Part shown: positions 5,808 through 6,269 of the stretch, piece by piece | How positions within the stretch are numbered: the first letter of the stretch is position 1 | Layout of the letters: every line of letters begins with the position of its first letter | Assembly: GCA_008975185.1 (NCBI GenBank) | Contig: BFAU01000117.1 | Coordinates: 1-6,269, forward strand | Origin: a bacterium MnTg04 | GTDB lineage: Bacteria > Pseudomonadota > Gammaproteobacteria > Steroidobacterales > MnTg04 | Length of the DNA stretch: 6,269 bases | Reading direction: 5' to 3' | The notes under the pieces: generated by a model | Databases searched by the model: none | Told to the model about the DNA's origin: nothing | The model's input: the letters and a program-made list of their open reading frames with translations, nothing else | Position numbers and translations under genes: made by a program

Positions 5808-6269
5808 GTGTTGTTGATGATCGACAACTATGATTCCTTTACCTACAACCTCGTCCAGTACTTCGGGGAACTGGGCGAGGATGTCCAGGTTCATCGCAAC
5901 GACAAAATAAGCGTCGCCGATATCAGGCGCCGGTCGCCTGATTACCTGGTGATCTCACCGGGGCCCTGCACGCCGGAAAAGGCAGGTATTTCAGTGCAGG
6001 CGGTGCGCGAACTCGCCGGCGAAATGCCGATCCTGGGTGTCTGCCTGGGTCATCAGAGCATCGCCGAGGCCTTTGGCGGTAAAACGATACACGCGCGCGC
6101 GATCATGCATGGCAAACCCTCCAGGGTCTGGCACGACGGCCGTCATCTGTACCGCGGTATCGAACAGCCACTGGAAGCGGCCCGCTATCATTCTCTGATT
6201 GTCGATGCCGACAGTCTGCCCGACTGTCTCGAAGTCACCGCCTGGACCCGCGGCGGCAATGGCGTCAAC
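5808..6269 (+). CDS. trpG: Anthranilate synthase component II (glutamine amidotransferase), 3'-truncated
   Basis: TrpG hydrolyses glutamine and channels ammonia to TrpE, which makes anthranilate from chorismate in the first step of tryptophan synthesis. The paralogue PabA, or one dual-use protein, serves folate synthesis. The 154 visible residues cover most of a roughly 190-200-aa protein and run off the right edge with no stop. Class I amidotransferase motifs are LLMIDNYDSFTYNLVQY (2-18), LVISPGPCTPEKAG (47-60) with the oxyanion-strand PGP, and ILGVCLGHQSIAEAFGG (75-91) with nucleophile Cys79. HGKPS (101-105) and ARYHSLIV (125-132) follow, then LEVTAWT (141-147). The catalytic His-Glu pair lies beyond the edge. 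HGKPS replaces the usual HGKTS. TrpG and PabA cannot be separated by sequence here; the location near rpe favours trpG. Confidence 0.93.
   Translation, partial: MLLMIDNYDSFTYNLVQYFGELGEDVQVHRNDKISVADIRRRSPDYLVISPGPCTPEKAGISVQAVRELAGEMPILGVCLGHQSIAEAFGGKTIHARAIMHGKPSRVWHDGRHLYRGIEQPLEAARYHSLIVDADSLPDCLEVTAWTRGGNGVN

Noticed and set aside
5800..5817. Five-codon ORF (ATG to TGA, MHPCC) overlapping the start of trpG, considered as a leader peptide
   Set aside because: It has no Trp codons, no room for a Shine-Dalgarno of its own and no attenuator hairpin after it. It arises by chance in the 18-bp gap.
1..6269. Search for mobile elements, CRISPR arrays, tRNA/rRNA, toxin-antitoxin pairs or a defence system
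   Set aside because: None was seen. Almost all of the window is covered by conserved housekeeping genes with similar base composition and short spacers. PmbA is linked to CcdA turnover in E. coli, but no toxin-antitoxin genes are present here.

Overview
The window is a densely packed stretch of chromosomal housekeeping DNA from a GC-rich gammaproteobacterium. It carries protein families typical of that class: PmbA/TldE, a BrkB/YihY-type membrane protein, DjlA, Rpe and TrpG. The best-matching relatives by memory are enterobacterial, pseudomonad and xanthomonad proteins, but no genus can be named from this segment. No mobile element, phage gene, CRISPR array, tRNA or rRNA was seen.

Layout. (1) Positions 2-1213, plus strand: the 3' nine-tenths of pmbA (tldE), cut by the left edge. 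(2) A convergent junction of only about 10 bp leads to a minus-strand block. Read in its own direction, the block runs from an unrecognised 179-residue acidic protein (4082-3543), through purC (3524-2619), to a BrkB/YihY-family membrane protein with a C-terminal winged-helix-like extension (2516-1224). (3) A 114-bp divergent region at 4083-4196 separates that block from plus-strand djlA (4197-4994). (4) A 123-bp spacer containing a GC hairpin followed by five T residues precedes rpe (5118-5789). (5) trpG (or pabA) starts at a GTG at 5808, 18 bp after rpe, and runs off the right edge.

How the genes relate. purC acts in de novo purine synthesis, rpe in the pentose phosphate pathway, and trpG in tryptophan (or folate) synthesis. 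rpe and trpG probably share a transcript. Both pathways draw on pentose phosphates through PRPP, and rpe lies near trp genes in other gammaproteobacteria. PmbA/TldE is one half of a peptide-processing protease, and DjlA is a membrane-anchored DnaK co-chaperone. The unknown gene and purC are 18 bp apart and look co-transcribed.

I found no convincing new biological system. The best lead is the unrecognised acidic protein encoded just upstream of purC. The remaining observations are modest points about start sites, gene junctions and hairpins.
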